Assembly (NCBI RefSeq): GCF_010692395.1
Contig: NZ_JAAHHS010000030.1
Coordinates: 1 to 45,125 of the forward strand
Direction of reading: 5' to 3'
DNA from: Moorena sp. SIO3H5
GTDB lineage: Bacteria; Cyanobacteriota; Cyanobacteriia; Cyanobacteriales; Coleofasciculaceae
Length of the DNA: 45,125 nucleotides
In this document: positions 1 to 5,863 of the stretch, in pieces
How the letters are laid out: every line of letters begins with the position of its first letter
Numbering within the stretch: position 1 is the stretch's first letter
Program-made: the position numbers and the translations under genes
The notes under the pieces: generated by a model
The model's input: the letters and a program-made list of their open reading frames with translations, nothing else
What the model was told of the DNA's origin: nothing
Database searches by the model: none

Positions 1-57
1 TTCTTTGGGCTCTATAGTTTGATTAATAAAATTTGATAATTCATCTATAATATTCAT
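1..57 (-). CDS. Partial ORF, N-terminus only, unknown
   Basis: An ATG on the minus strand opens a frame that stays open for 19 codons to the window edge (MNIIDELSNFINQTIEPKE). No Shine-Dalgarno sequence is visible upstream; the leader is AT-only. The fragment is too short to assign a family. It could be a real gene running off the window or chance. It lies downstream of, and on the same strand as, the HicB-like gene at 235-531, where a toxin partner might be expected, but nothing in these residues resembles the start of a PIN or HicA toxin. Confidence 0.35.
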   Translation of the reverse strand, partial: MNIIDELSNFINQTIEPKE

Positions 58-192
58 ATTTTTTATTTTTGTATAATAAAATTAATATTTATATTATATC
101 TGTTACAAGCTATTTAGGGTTGCTATACCGGAAACGCTAACACAGAAACCGTCAAAAAGTATATACAGAATCAAAAAGGCAAATAATACAAG

Positions 193-242
193 AGCCGGGA
201 TGAATCCCGGTTCGCTCCACGCCCACCTAATTTATTAGGTGG
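193..242 (-). terminator. Two adjacent hairpins at the 3' end of the HicB-like gene
   Basis: A perfect 9-bp stem (CCACCTAAT / ATTAGGTGG, 2-base loop) at 223-242 overlaps the stop codon of the upstream minus-strand gene. A second stem (CCGGGA / TCCCGG, 4-base loop) sits at 195-210. There is no clear U-run, so a rho-independent terminator is not certain. A CCGGGATGAATCCCGG-type hairpin can also mark the end of an IS200/IS605-like element; I see no transposase here. Confidence 0.4.
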
Positions 243-531
243 CTAACTCTCGCTTGTTAGTTTTCTGTTTTTCCATCAAATCATCAAATGTGGGATCATT
301 GGCAAATATTCCCGCATATCTCATCTGAGGCGTAGTTGCATTTGGCTGAAGGTCTAAATTTACTTCAATAGTGACAAACTTACCTCTAATTAATTGGGCT
401 TCTAGGGCAGATTTTACCTTCAAAATTGCCTCTGACTCCGTCCTGCCCTCAACCGTTAAATTTGGCATACCAATTACTGATGCCACAAACTTATCGTCGG
501 ATTGACTCTGAACAAAAACTTGATACTGCAT
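235..531 (-). CDS. HicB-like orphan antitoxin-type protein, 98 aa
   Basis: The N-terminal half (residues 1-55, MQYQVFVQSQ.. then FVASVIGMPNLTVEG..) has the beta-alpha-beta pattern of HicB-like antitoxins: a short strand, the G-P-T-E-G 'request' loop and a helix with SEAILKVKSAL. The C-terminal tail contains NDPTFDDLMEK, a segment I recognise from cyanobacterial antitoxins that usually pair with a PIN-domain toxin. The likely role is binding and neutralising a toxin and repressing its own promoter. Nothing like a PIN or HicA toxin follows in the 234 bases down to the window edge, so here it appears to stand alone. The stop codon lies inside a hairpin. No strong ribosome site precedes the ATG. 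Confidence 0.7.
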   Translation of the reverse strand: MQYQVFVQSQSDDKFVASVIGMPNLTVEGRTESEAILKVKSALEAQLIRGKFVTIEVNLDLQPNATTPQMRYAGIFANDPTFDDLMEKQKTNKRELAT

Positions 532-603
532 GATGTATTTTATCCGATTATTTGAGTTTATTTAGAATTAATTCTTAATTCTTAATTCTTAATTCTACAT
601 TCT

Positions 604-810
604 TCATTCTGACGATTCTTCTTCGTCGATGTCGATTGGATTAGGAACATCAAAAATAATCACAAATTCAGCCTCGGGCATCAGCCGTTTAAGGGCTGTC
701 ATATGACCCTCCGCATTAGATCGGTTACGGAAACGAGCGACAACGACTCGTTGCATCTGTGGTAACAAGCGAACGATTGCCCATGGGTATAGGCGTTGAC
801 TGTAAGACAT
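604..810 (-). CDS. Small conserved cyanobacterial protein, 68 aa, function unknown
   Basis: The start is secure: an excellent Shine-Dalgarno sequence (AAGGAGGTAA, 818-827 on the minus strand) lies 7 bases before the ATG. The protein begins MSYSQRLYPWAIVRLLPQMQ, has a basic middle (VVVARFRNRSNAEGHM) and an acidic tail (DIDEEESSE). The pattern RFRNRSNAEGH..ALKRLMP suggests a compact alpha/beta fold; I believe similar short proteins are common in cyanobacteria but know no function. The stop codon TGA falls in a GAATGAAGAATG heptamer-type tract, so the extreme C-terminus may have been set by the repeat. It precedes the HicB-like gene by 72 bp on the same strand and could be co-transcribed with it. 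Confidence 0.7.
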   Translation of the reverse strand: MSYSQRLYPWAIVRLLPQMQRVVVARFRNRSNAEGHMTALKRLMPEAEFVIIFDVPNPIDIDEEESSE

Positions 811-817
811 AATAAAA

Positions 818-904
818 TTACCTCCTTTTGAGTGGGAGACCCAGAGCCAGCCCGTGACGCTCTAACATCTTGGGGCTGGCTCTTCACTTATCTCCTTTTG
901 AGTG
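818..904 (-). promoter_or_regulatory. Leader with duplicated ribosome-site sequence around a strong hairpin
   Basis: The Shine-Dalgarno segment CACTCAAAAGGAGGTAA (minus strand, 818-834) is repeated almost exactly 70 bp upstream as CACTCAAAAGGAGATAA (888-904). Between them lies an 11-bp perfect inverted repeat, AGAGCCAGCCC / GGGCTGGCTCT, at 843-853 and 873-883 with a 19-base loop. In the transcript this would form a GC-rich hairpin just upstream of the real ribosome site. It may be an attenuator, an mRNA stabiliser or a remnant of a small duplicated element. The duplication and hairpin are directly visible; the function is inferred. Confidence 0.5.
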
Positions 905-1150
905 TTCCTTTTTCTATAATAGCATAAAAAATTAATAATTATAACATATTTTGAAAATTTTTGTAACAATTTTTTGAGGAACAGCGGATCTCGGAACAGG
1001 GAACAGGGTATAGGGTATAGGGTGTAGGGTGTAGGGTGTAGGGAGTCAGAAGTCAGAAGTTAGAAGTTAGAAGTTAGAAGTAGGGAGTAGGGAGTAGGGA
1101 GCTAGATGCGATGCTCCTTTAGAGCCGCTACGCGATTGGCCGTAGGCCAC
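905..1150. repeat. AT-rich gap then mixed heptamer repeats
   Basis: 905-990 is AT-rich with no gene. From about 994 to 1102 the sequence is tandem heptamers (AACAGGG, TATAGGG, TGTAGGG, then AGTCAGA / AGTTAGA, then AGTAGGG). From 1103 it passes into a GCGATTGGCC..GGCCACGCTA dispersed repeat that leads into the HIP1 array. Confidence 0.8.
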
Positions 1151-1643
1151 GCTAAAAGCGATCGCATTTACCCACCACAGCTATGTGCGATCGCATTTCC
1201 GTATCACAGCTAGATGTGATCGCTTTTACTGACCATAGCTAGATGCGATCGCATTTACTGACCATAGCTAGATGCGATCACATTTCCGTATCACAGCTAG
1301 ATGTGATCGCATTTACCCACCACAGCTATGTGCGATCGCTTTTACCCACCACAGCTATGTGCGATCGCATTTACTGACCAAAGCTAGATGCGATCGCATT
1401 TACTGACCAAAGCTATGTGCGATCGCATTTACTGATCACAGCTATGTGCGATCGCATTTACTGATCACAGCTATGTGCGATCGCTTTTACCGATCACAGC
1501 TAGATGTGATCGCATTTACCGATCACAGCTAGATGCGATCGCATTTACTGACCAAAGCTAGATGCGATCGCATTTACTGATCACAGCTATGTGCGATCGC
1601 TTTTACCCACCACAGCTATGTGCGATCGCTTTTAGTGATCACA
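1151..1643. repeat. Tandem array of 17 degenerate 29-bp units, each with a HIP1-like core
   Basis: Seventeen consecutive units of exactly 29 bp start with GCTA and contain GCGATCGC or a one-base variant, then ATTTAC/CTTTTAC, then a variable TGACCA/CCCACCA/TGATCA segment ending in A. Unit starts at 1180, 1209, 1238, 1267 and so on to 1615 keep the period without a slip; an atypical first unit is at 1151-1179. Variation is confined to three positions or blocks: GCTATGTG versus GCTAGATG, CATTT versus CTTTT, and the six bases before the final ACA/AAA/ATA. There are no unique spacers, so it is not a CRISPR array. No ORF spans it. Confidence 0.9.
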
Positions 1644-1650
1644 GCTAGAT

Positions 1651-1725
1651 GCGATTGACCTGCTTGTCACGCTACGCGATTGACCTGCTTGTCACGCTAC
1701 GCGATTGACCTGCTTGTCACGCTAC
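1651..1725. repeat. Three perfect 25-bp tandem repeats
   Basis: The unit starts GCGATTGACCTGCTTGTCAC and ends GCTAC. Copies at 1651-1675, 1676-1700 and 1701-1725 are identical. It follows the 29-bp array directly and carries the CACGCTACGCGA core seen in other dispersed repeats here (about 1130, 35165, 44640). Confidence 0.9.
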
Positions 1726-2251
1726 GCGAACGCATTCACCCACCACAATCGATACTCTTCCCCCGATTCCCGATTCCCGACTCCCGACTCCCGATTCGCG
1801 CATTCTAAATTCGCGCATTCTAAATTCTAAATTCCCTGTAGTATCCACTGTCTAGAGAAGTATTTTTCACTTACGATTGAAAATTGTTATACTTACGGGT
1901 CATTCAACAGAAAAACAAAGGGAGCTTTTACCGAAATACCACCTGTAATTTATGAAGCTTACAATAGCAATTATTAATTGAAGCTTAGACAGCTAAGCAG
2001 AGTATATTTGGAGTTTAGGCAAAAGGCAATAGGCATGCTAGCAATAGGTAAAAATCCTGTGTATTTCATATATATCATAAACGCTATAACAACAGGATCC
2101 CTATCAAAAACGCGATCGCAACTAAAAACGTGAGGTCCATTCGCTTTTCCCCTATTCCCTACACCCTACACCCTACACCCTACTCCCTACTCCCTACTCC
2201 CTACTCCCTTAATAATCGCTAGTTAACCAAATCACAACTTAAGGACAAATC
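1726..2251. other. Intergenic region, repeats and AT-rich leader of the peptidoglycan-binding gene
   Basis: 1760-1840 has CCGATTC and ATTCTAA-type heptamers. 1841-2024 is unique-looking AT-rich DNA. 2025-2047 is the dispersed 23-bp GCTAGCATGC-centred repeat in reverse. 2049-2090 is a reverse copy of the tract-boundary repeat (reads TATAGCGTTT..TACACAGGATTTTT on the minus strand). 2149-2210 is CCCTACA/CCCTACT heptamers. I see no gene. A possible promoter lies near 1866-1900 but no clear -35/-10 pair can be supported. Confidence 0.6.
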
Positions 2252-2713
2252 ATGAAAAACAACTCAGAAATACCAATCCCCAATCCTGCCCAAACCATGA
2301 TGGCGGATGACCAATCCATGACCAATTCACCAGAAACTATGGACAATCAAGACCTAGGGATGGCAACGCCTCCATCCATGGAACGCTCAGAAGAAATCAT
2401 CAATATTGATGCCCGACGTCCCTATCCTCCCTATCCTCCCTATAACCCACCATCCCTAACCCTTGATACAATTACTACTGTTACTATGCCAGTGCTGAGT
2501 CCTGGTAACAATGGTGATGCGGTGCGATTTTTGCAGCAGACCCTAATTAGCTTGGGCTACACCATTGTTAAATTTAATGCCAATTTTGACCGATATACTT
2601 ATCTAGGTGTGACTCAATTCCAACGCAGCAACCGTTTGAAAGTGGATGGCGTAGTGGGCTGGCATACTTGGCGTAAGTTGGGCGAAGCGAGCGTATCCCG
2701 GCGTCGCTATTAG
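2252..2713 (+). CDS. Peptidoglycan-binding domain protein, 153 aa
   Basis: Residues about 75-140 match a PG_binding_1 domain: the start pattern LSPGNNGDAVRFLQQTLISLGY, then FDRYTYLGVTQFQRSNRLKVDGVVGWHTWRKL, with the typical G-x-V-x-x-LQ..L..GY and FQ...L..DG..G..T spacing. The first 75 residues are a polar, Met/Asn/Pro-rich linker including PYPPYPPYNPP; there is no obvious signal peptide. The family binds peptidoglycan and is usually a targeting module; no catalytic domain is present here. AAGGAC precedes the ATG by 5 bases. The last residues (ASVSRRRY) and the TAG stop fall at the edge of a GAGCGTATCCCGGCGTCGCT/AGTAGGG repeat, so the C-terminus may be repeat-derived. Confidence 0.8.
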   Translation: MKNNSEIPIPNPAQTMMADDQSMTNSPETMDNQDLGMATPPSMERSEEIINIDARRPYPPYPPYNPPSLTLDTITTVTMPVLSPGNNGDAVRFLQQTLISLGYTIVKFNANFDRYTYLGVTQFQRSNRLKVDGVVGWHTWRKLGEASVSRRRY

Positions 2714-2930
2714 GGAGTAGGGAGTAGGGAGTAGGGAGTAGGGAGTAGGGTGTAGGGTGTAGGGGGTTGAAATTAGTTTTCCCTATTGCTAGCATGCCTA
2801 TTGCCTATTGCCTCTCGATTAATCCTTCGTCAAGGAAAAATTGACACAAAAATTCTATAGCAATCCGTGTAGGAATTGTGATCATTTTTGTTCCCTACTC
2901 CCTGTTCCCTGTTCCCTGTTCCCTGTTCCA
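2714..2930. repeat. Heptamer tracts with dispersed GCTAGCATGC-centred repeat
   Basis: 2711-2774 is (AGTAGGG)n passing to (TGTAGGG)n. 2783-2805 holds the 23-bp sequence CTATTGCTAGCATGCC.. that recurs at 2025-2047 (reverse) and 35278-35300. 2857-2888 is a boundary-type sequence (TATAGCAATCC..AATTGTGATCATTTTTG), resembling 3640-3672. 2889-2929 is CCCTACT/CCCTGTT heptamers. Confidence 0.8.
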
Positions 2931-3215
2931 AAAACCGTTGCACTGGACGCACAGTTGAGACACTAGAGATACTCCCCTTGCTTGGAAGTCCCGTTTTTAT
3001 CAAAAGGTATCACAAAACCATTGCATTAGCCACACAGTTTTGAAAACCGTTGCACTGACCCCACACTTGAGAAAACCATTGCACTGGGCTTACAGTTGAG
3101 ATACTCCCGCCTGCTCTCAAGCTCTCTGCTGCCTGATCAAAAAACCATTGCACTGGGAGCACAGTTGAGATACTCCCTGCTCCCTCGCAGAAAACCATTG
3201 CACTGGAAGCACACT
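2931..3215. repeat. Degenerate 29-bp-type repeats with AAAACCATTGCACTG core
   Basis: Six copies of AAAACC[A/G]TTGCA[C/T]T.. followed by ..CACAGTTGAG or CACACTTGAG start at 2931, 3014, 3043, 3072, 3141 and 3191. Copies 2-4 are spaced exactly 29 bp; the others have 50-83 bp gaps. Two copies are followed by ATACTCCC. Two shorter relatives (AAAATTGCACTCAAGACACAG) lie inside the following duplication. The spacers are not uniform and the repeats are not conserved enough for CRISPR. Confidence 0.75.
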
Positions 3216-3397
3216 TCTGAAAATTGCACTCAAGACACAGTTTTCCCTCTTGCCTCTTGCCTCTTGCTTACTCCCTTCTAATTGCTGCTATACTCAAACG
3301 GTTGGCTCTGAAAATTGCACTCAAGACACAGTTTTCCCTCTTGCCTCTTGCCTCTTGCTTACTCCCTTCTAATTGCTGCTATACTCAAACGGTTGGC
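3216..3397. repeat. Perfect-looking 91-bp tandem duplication
   Basis: 3216-3306 and 3307-3397 are near-identical copies running from TCTGAAAATTGCACTCAAG to CTCAAACGGTTGGC. Each carries CTCTTGC heptamers. Because 91 is not a multiple of three, the same peptide appears in two frames, which produces spurious overlapping ORFs. The second copy ends 20 bp before the Phd/YefM-like start codon, so the duplication alters the leader of that gene. Confidence 0.9.
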
Positions 3398-3416
3398 TCT
3401 GACAGGAACCATCATC

Positions 3417-3620
3417 ATGTACCAAATTCACGTGAAGGAAGCAGAGACTAGACTCGCGGCACTACTTGAAGCAGCAGCAGACGGGGAAAAAGTTTTGATT
3501 GTCCGTAGTGATGGGCAATCCTTTAGAATTGTGCCAATGATGGCAGTACAAGCAACCCCTAAGTTTGGTAGCGCTAAGGGCTTAGTGAAAATGTCAGATG
3601 ATTTTGATGAATCGTTATAA
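3417..3620 (+). CDS. Phd/YefM-family antitoxin, 67 aa
   Basis: The protein MYQIHVKEAETRLAALLEAA.. has the short Phd/YefM fold: strand, the helix with K.AETRLAALLEAAADGE, then KVLIVRSDGQSFRIVPM. The C-terminal part (KFGSAKGLVKMSDDFDESL) matches the toxin-neutralising tail that usually ends DDFDEPL or similar in cyanobacterial VapB/Phd antitoxins. An open frame extends upstream to 3315, but that part is repeat-encoded; the ATG at 3417 has AGGA 9 bases before it and starts the conserved domain. The family normally overlaps or abuts a PIN (VapC) or Doc/RelE toxin; here the next 160 bp is heptamer repeat and no toxin is seen. It is either an orphan or its toxin has been lost. Confidence 0.8.
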   Translation: MYQIHVKEAETRLAALLEAAADGEKVLIVRSDGQSFRIVPMMAVQATPKFGSAKGLVKMSDDFDESL

Positions 3621-3784
3621 TATTGTAGGAAATAGTATATCAATCCTAAATGAATTGTGAGGATTTTTGTTCCCTGTTCCCTACTCCCTACTCCCTACTC
3701 CCTGTTCCCTGTTCCCTGTTCCCTGTTCCCTGTTCCCTTTGGTATATATCTATTGATTTTTGATTATAAAACTTAAATGTAGCA
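3621..3784. repeat. Boundary repeat and CCCTACT/CCCTGTT heptamer tract
   Basis: 3640-3672 resembles the boundary sequence at 2857-2888 (TATATCAATCC..GAATTGTGAGGATTTTTG). 3669-3738 is a heptamer tract. It occupies the place where a toxin gene would follow the antitoxin. Confidence 0.75.
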
Positions 3785-4229
3785 ATGCCTGCTAAGGATA
3801 TATTTCACGATGTTGTCAAAAAAGCACTTGTCCAAGACAATTGGGTAATTACTCACGACCCCTTAACTTTAGATTTACGCGATCGCCAATTACATATCGA
3901 TTTAGGTGGCAAAAAGGTAAGGGGTCAGCAGTCAGTAGTCAGCAGTCAGCTTTTGAATAAAAGAGGTTAAGTCACAGCATCGTTCGCACAGCGTGGCCAA
4001 AGGCCAAAGCCTTTGCCACAAAGCTAATGAGCTTTTTCAATGAATTTCAGTTCTATAAAATCTCGAACTATTTAATTCTAGCGTTTTCCCATTGCGCATA
4101 GGCGCATGCTAGGGTAGTTTTATTTTAGCTGATGGCTGACAGCTGACAGCTGATAGCTGACAAGAGTATGACGTTAAACTGTTAGTCTTCGATCCTAACC
4201 AGGAGGTAATTATGCAATGGATAAATTAA
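3785..4229 (+). pseudogene. xisH: xisH (fdxN element excision controlling factor), interrupted
   Basis: The first 45 codons (MPAKDIFHDVVKKALVQDNW, ITHDPLTL.., IDLGGKKV, 3785-3919) are a clear XisH N-terminus. The reading then enters a GTCAGC-type repeat and stops at 3970. At 4164-4229, in another frame, 21 codons read EYDVKLLVFDPNQEVIMQWI-N-stop, the typical XisH C-terminus, overlapping the xisI start in the usual way. XisH is normally about 138 aa; these remnants total about 66, so roughly 70 central codons have been lost or replaced by the sequence at 3920-4163. XisH has an endonuclease-like fold and acts with XisI in excision of the fdxN element in Anabaena; orphan copies are widespread. 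The product here should be non-functional. Confidence 0.85.
3920..4163. mobile_element. Repeat insertion in xisH with inverted GTCAGC-rich ends
   Basis: The left end (3924-3950) is iterated GTCAGC/AGTCAGT; the right end (4127-4162) is iterated GCTGAC/GCTGATA, the reverse complement pattern, so the insert has inverted terminal repeats of about 27-36 bp. Inside is a GTTCGCACAGCGTGGCC..GGCC repeat and AT-rich DNA with TTTTTCAATGAATTTCAG, which might be a small remnant of xisH. No transposase is encoded. It may be a MITE-like element or two repeat tracts with a deletion between them. Confidence 0.6.
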
Positions 4230-4552
4230 ACGAGTATCGTGAAGCGATTAAAAAAATATTGACCGATTACAGCAAAATTAAACCTTCGTTTGGTGATATA
4301 GACCGTTATACTTCGTTTGATCTAGAAAACGACCACTATCAAATTATTAGTGTGGGTTGGGAAGAGCATCGCCGTGTCTATGGCTGCTTGATTCACATTG
4401 ATATTATCAATGACAAAATTTGGATTCAATACGATGGGACGGAATATGGTGTGGCGAATGAGCTTACTGATGTGGGAATTCCTAAGTATGACATTGTGTT
4501 AGCCTTTCACACTCCGTTCATGCGTCAGTATAGTGATTTTGCGGTCGGTTGA
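4217..4552 (+). CDS. xisI: XisI, fdxN element excision controlling factor, 111 aa
   Basis: Full-length and intact (family usual length about 110). It shows the family pattern MDKLNEYREAIKKILTDYSK, then FDLENDHYQIISVGWEEHRR, VYGCLIHIDI, KIWIQYDGTE, GVANELTDVGIPKYDIVLAF, and HTPFMRQYSDFAVG at the end. XisI works with XisH; the two genes usually overlap by a few bases, and here the ATG still overlaps the XisH C-terminal remnant (4217-4229). The Shine-Dalgarno AGGAGG at 4201-4206 lies within the xisH remnant. Because xisH is broken, this XisI has no partner in the window, though it may pair with another XisH elsewhere. Confidence 0.92.
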   Translation: MDKLNEYREAIKKILTDYSKIKPSFGDIDRYTSFDLENDHYQIISVGWEEHRRVYGCLIHIDIINDKIWIQYDGTEYGVANELTDVGIPKYDIVLAFHTPFMRQYSDFAVG

Positions 4553-4960
4553 TGGGAATAGGGAATAGGGAGTAGGGAGTAGGGAGTAGGGAGTAGGGAG
4601 TAGGGAGTAATGGAAAGAGCCCGTATTCAAAATTTTTTGTGAGTTGAATCGCAGAATTTTTCTTATACAGTAAGCTTTCTAAGTTTTTTGACTGTAAATT
4701 TAGCATAAAAGGTAATGAAGAACCGATTTTGCTTTTGTTTCAGGATTGTGACACCATAGGGATACAGCGTTTTTCATAACTATCAGGTAGACAGGATTTT
4801 TTCCCTCTTCCCTACTCCCTACTACTCCCTACTCCCGTCTTGATGCAGTCGCTCATGGGGGAAACCCCCAAGACCGCGCTGCATCGCTACTCCCTACTCC
4901 CTACTCCCTGATCCCTATTCCCTAAAAACATCTACCTCACCCAAATAATAATTACCATCA
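4553..4960. repeat. Intergenic repeats: heptamers, ~120-bp dispersed element copy A, boundary repeat and palindromic repeat
   Basis: 4555-4608 is (AGTAGGG)n. 4612-4731 is copy A of a dispersed element (GCCCGTATTCAAAATTTTTT.., ACAGTAAGCTTTCTAAGTTT.., AGCATAAAAGGTA..) whose copy B is at 5423-5544. 4765-4808 is a boundary repeat (ACAGCGTTTTTCATA..CAGGTAGACAGGATTTTTT). 4801-4836 and 4888-4923 are CCCTACT heptamers. 4837-4887 is a palindromic repeat (GATGCAGTCGCTCATGGGGG..CCCCCAAGACCGCGCTGCATC) found again at 28646-28697 and 36027-36134. No gene. Confidence 0.8.
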
Positions 4961-5323
4961 ATGTCAGATATTAACAATTTTAAAGACTTACTAATTTGGC
5001 AAAAAGCCATGGATATAGCCGAAAAGTGTTATTTTTTAACTAAATTCTTTCCTAAAGAAGAATTATACGGTATGGTTCAACAAATTAGGAGAGCTGCAGT
5101 TTCTATTCCAGCCAACATAGCAGAGGGATATGGGAGAAGGTCAACTCCTGAGTACATTAGATTTCTTAATATTGCCCAAGGGTCAATTAATGAATTAGAG
5201 ACACATCTTATTTTATCTTCTAGAGTAGGAATATCGAAGCAAACAGATATAGAATTGATTGTTTCTTTACTCACAGAAGAAACTCGAATGATTATTGCTC
5301 TGATTAGAAAGCTAGAGCAATGA
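4961..5323 (+). CDS. Four-helix bundle protein (S23/bAvd-like), 120 aa
   Basis: It matches the small four-helix-bundle family: start FKDLLIWQKAMDIAEKCYFL, the conserved core MVQQIRRAAVSIPANIAEGYGR, then EYIRFLNIAQGSINELETHL and the last helix EETRMIIALIRKLEQ. Length is standard. The family includes proteins encoded in 23S rRNA intervening sequences and the accessory variability determinant (Avd) of diversity-generating retroelements, and forms barrel-like pentamers. No reverse transcriptase or variable repeat is near, so this is a stand-alone copy of unknown role. It is flanked on both sides by copies of a 120-bp dispersed element and by heptamer tracts, so the whole block could have been duplicated or moved by repeats. 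Confidence 0.88.
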   Translation: MSDINNFKDLLIWQKAMDIAEKCYFLTKFFPKEELYGMVQQIRRAAVSIPANIAEGYGRRSTPEYIRFLNIAQGSINELETHLILSSRVGISKQTDIELIVSLLTEETRMIIALIRKLEQ

Positions 5324-5656
5324 TAGGAAATAGGGAGTAGGGAGTAGGGAGCAGGTAAGAGGGAAGAGGGAAAAAATCGGCTCTTCCTTTATAGGGAATA
5401 GGGAGTAGGGAGCAGGGATTAGTGGGAAGAGGCCGTATTCAAAAAAATTTTTTATTTGAATAGTATAAGTTTACTTTTACAGTAAGCTTTCTAAGTTTTT
5501 TAACTGTGAATTCAGCATAAAAGGTACAGAAGAAACGATTTTTAAGAATACCAAAAAATCATCCAAGCTCTTTCCTAATGCTCCCTATTCCCTACTCCCT
5601 ACTCCCTACTCCCTACTCCCTATGCAATAATAACGATAGACAACAATAGGGGAGTC
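5324..5656. repeat. Heptamer tracts and dispersed element copy B
   Basis: 5330-5350 and 5396-5420 are AGTAGGG/AGCAGGG heptamers. 5423-5544 is copy B of the 4612-4731 element, sharing GCCGTATTCAAA, ACAGTAAGCTTTCTAAGTTT and TCAGCATAAAAGGTA. 5578-5622 is CCCTACT heptamers. No gene. Confidence 0.8.
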
Positions 5657-5863
5657 ATGAACATGAGCGAAGTTGTGTTTTTGGTTGAGGAAGATCCGGA
5701 AGGGGGTTATACAGCCAGAGCCTTAGGAGAGTCTATTTTTACCCAAGCAGACACGTTAGATGAGCTGAAAACGATGGTTCGGGATGCTGTTCAGTGTCAT
5801 TTTGAAGGTAGTGATAAAGATGTAGTCGTTTCGCTACGGTCTGGTCAAGGTAACAGGATCTAA
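5657..5863 (+). CDS. HicB-like antitoxin-type protein, 68 aa, no HicA partner
   Basis: The sequence VVFLVEEDPEGGYTARALGE.. SIFTQADTLDELKTMVRDAV.. CHF is the short HicB-like family common in cyanobacteria (often mislabelled as a 2-oxoisovalerate dehydrogenase subunit). It normally lies directly upstream of a HicA mRNA interferase. Here the C-terminus reads VVVSLRSGQGNRI, unlike the usual hydrophobic/charged ending I recall (RLHFVRE..), and the next 160 bp is AT-rich then heptamer repeat with no HicA. GGGGAG precedes the first ATG by 3-4 bases; a second ATG two codons later is equally possible. It is probably a remnant or a stand-alone regulator. Confidence 0.75.
   Translation: MNMSEVVFLVEEDPEGGYTARALGESIFTQADTLDELKTMVRDAVQCHFEGSDKDVVVSLRSGQGNRI

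Noticed and set aside
193..242. IS200/IS605 element end with omega-RNA
   Set aside because: A CCGGGATGAATCCCGG hairpin is suggestive but no TnpA or TnpB coding sequence is present in the visible DNA.
699..887. Minus-strand 62-aa ORF overlapping the 604-810 gene
   Set aside because: It lies in another frame across the leader hairpin and ribosome site of the 604-810 gene and has no domain.
1151..1643. CRISPR array with 29-bp repeats
   Set aside because: The 29-bp units follow one another directly with no spacers, vary internally, and no cas gene is in the window.
2931..3215. Short CRISPR-like repeat cluster
   Set aside because: Copies are degenerate, spacing varies (29 to 83 bp), and intervening DNA is itself repeat.
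4961..5323. Accessory protein of a diversity-generating retroelement
   Set aside because: The protein is of the bAvd-like fold, but no reverse transcriptase, template repeat or variable repeat is nearby.
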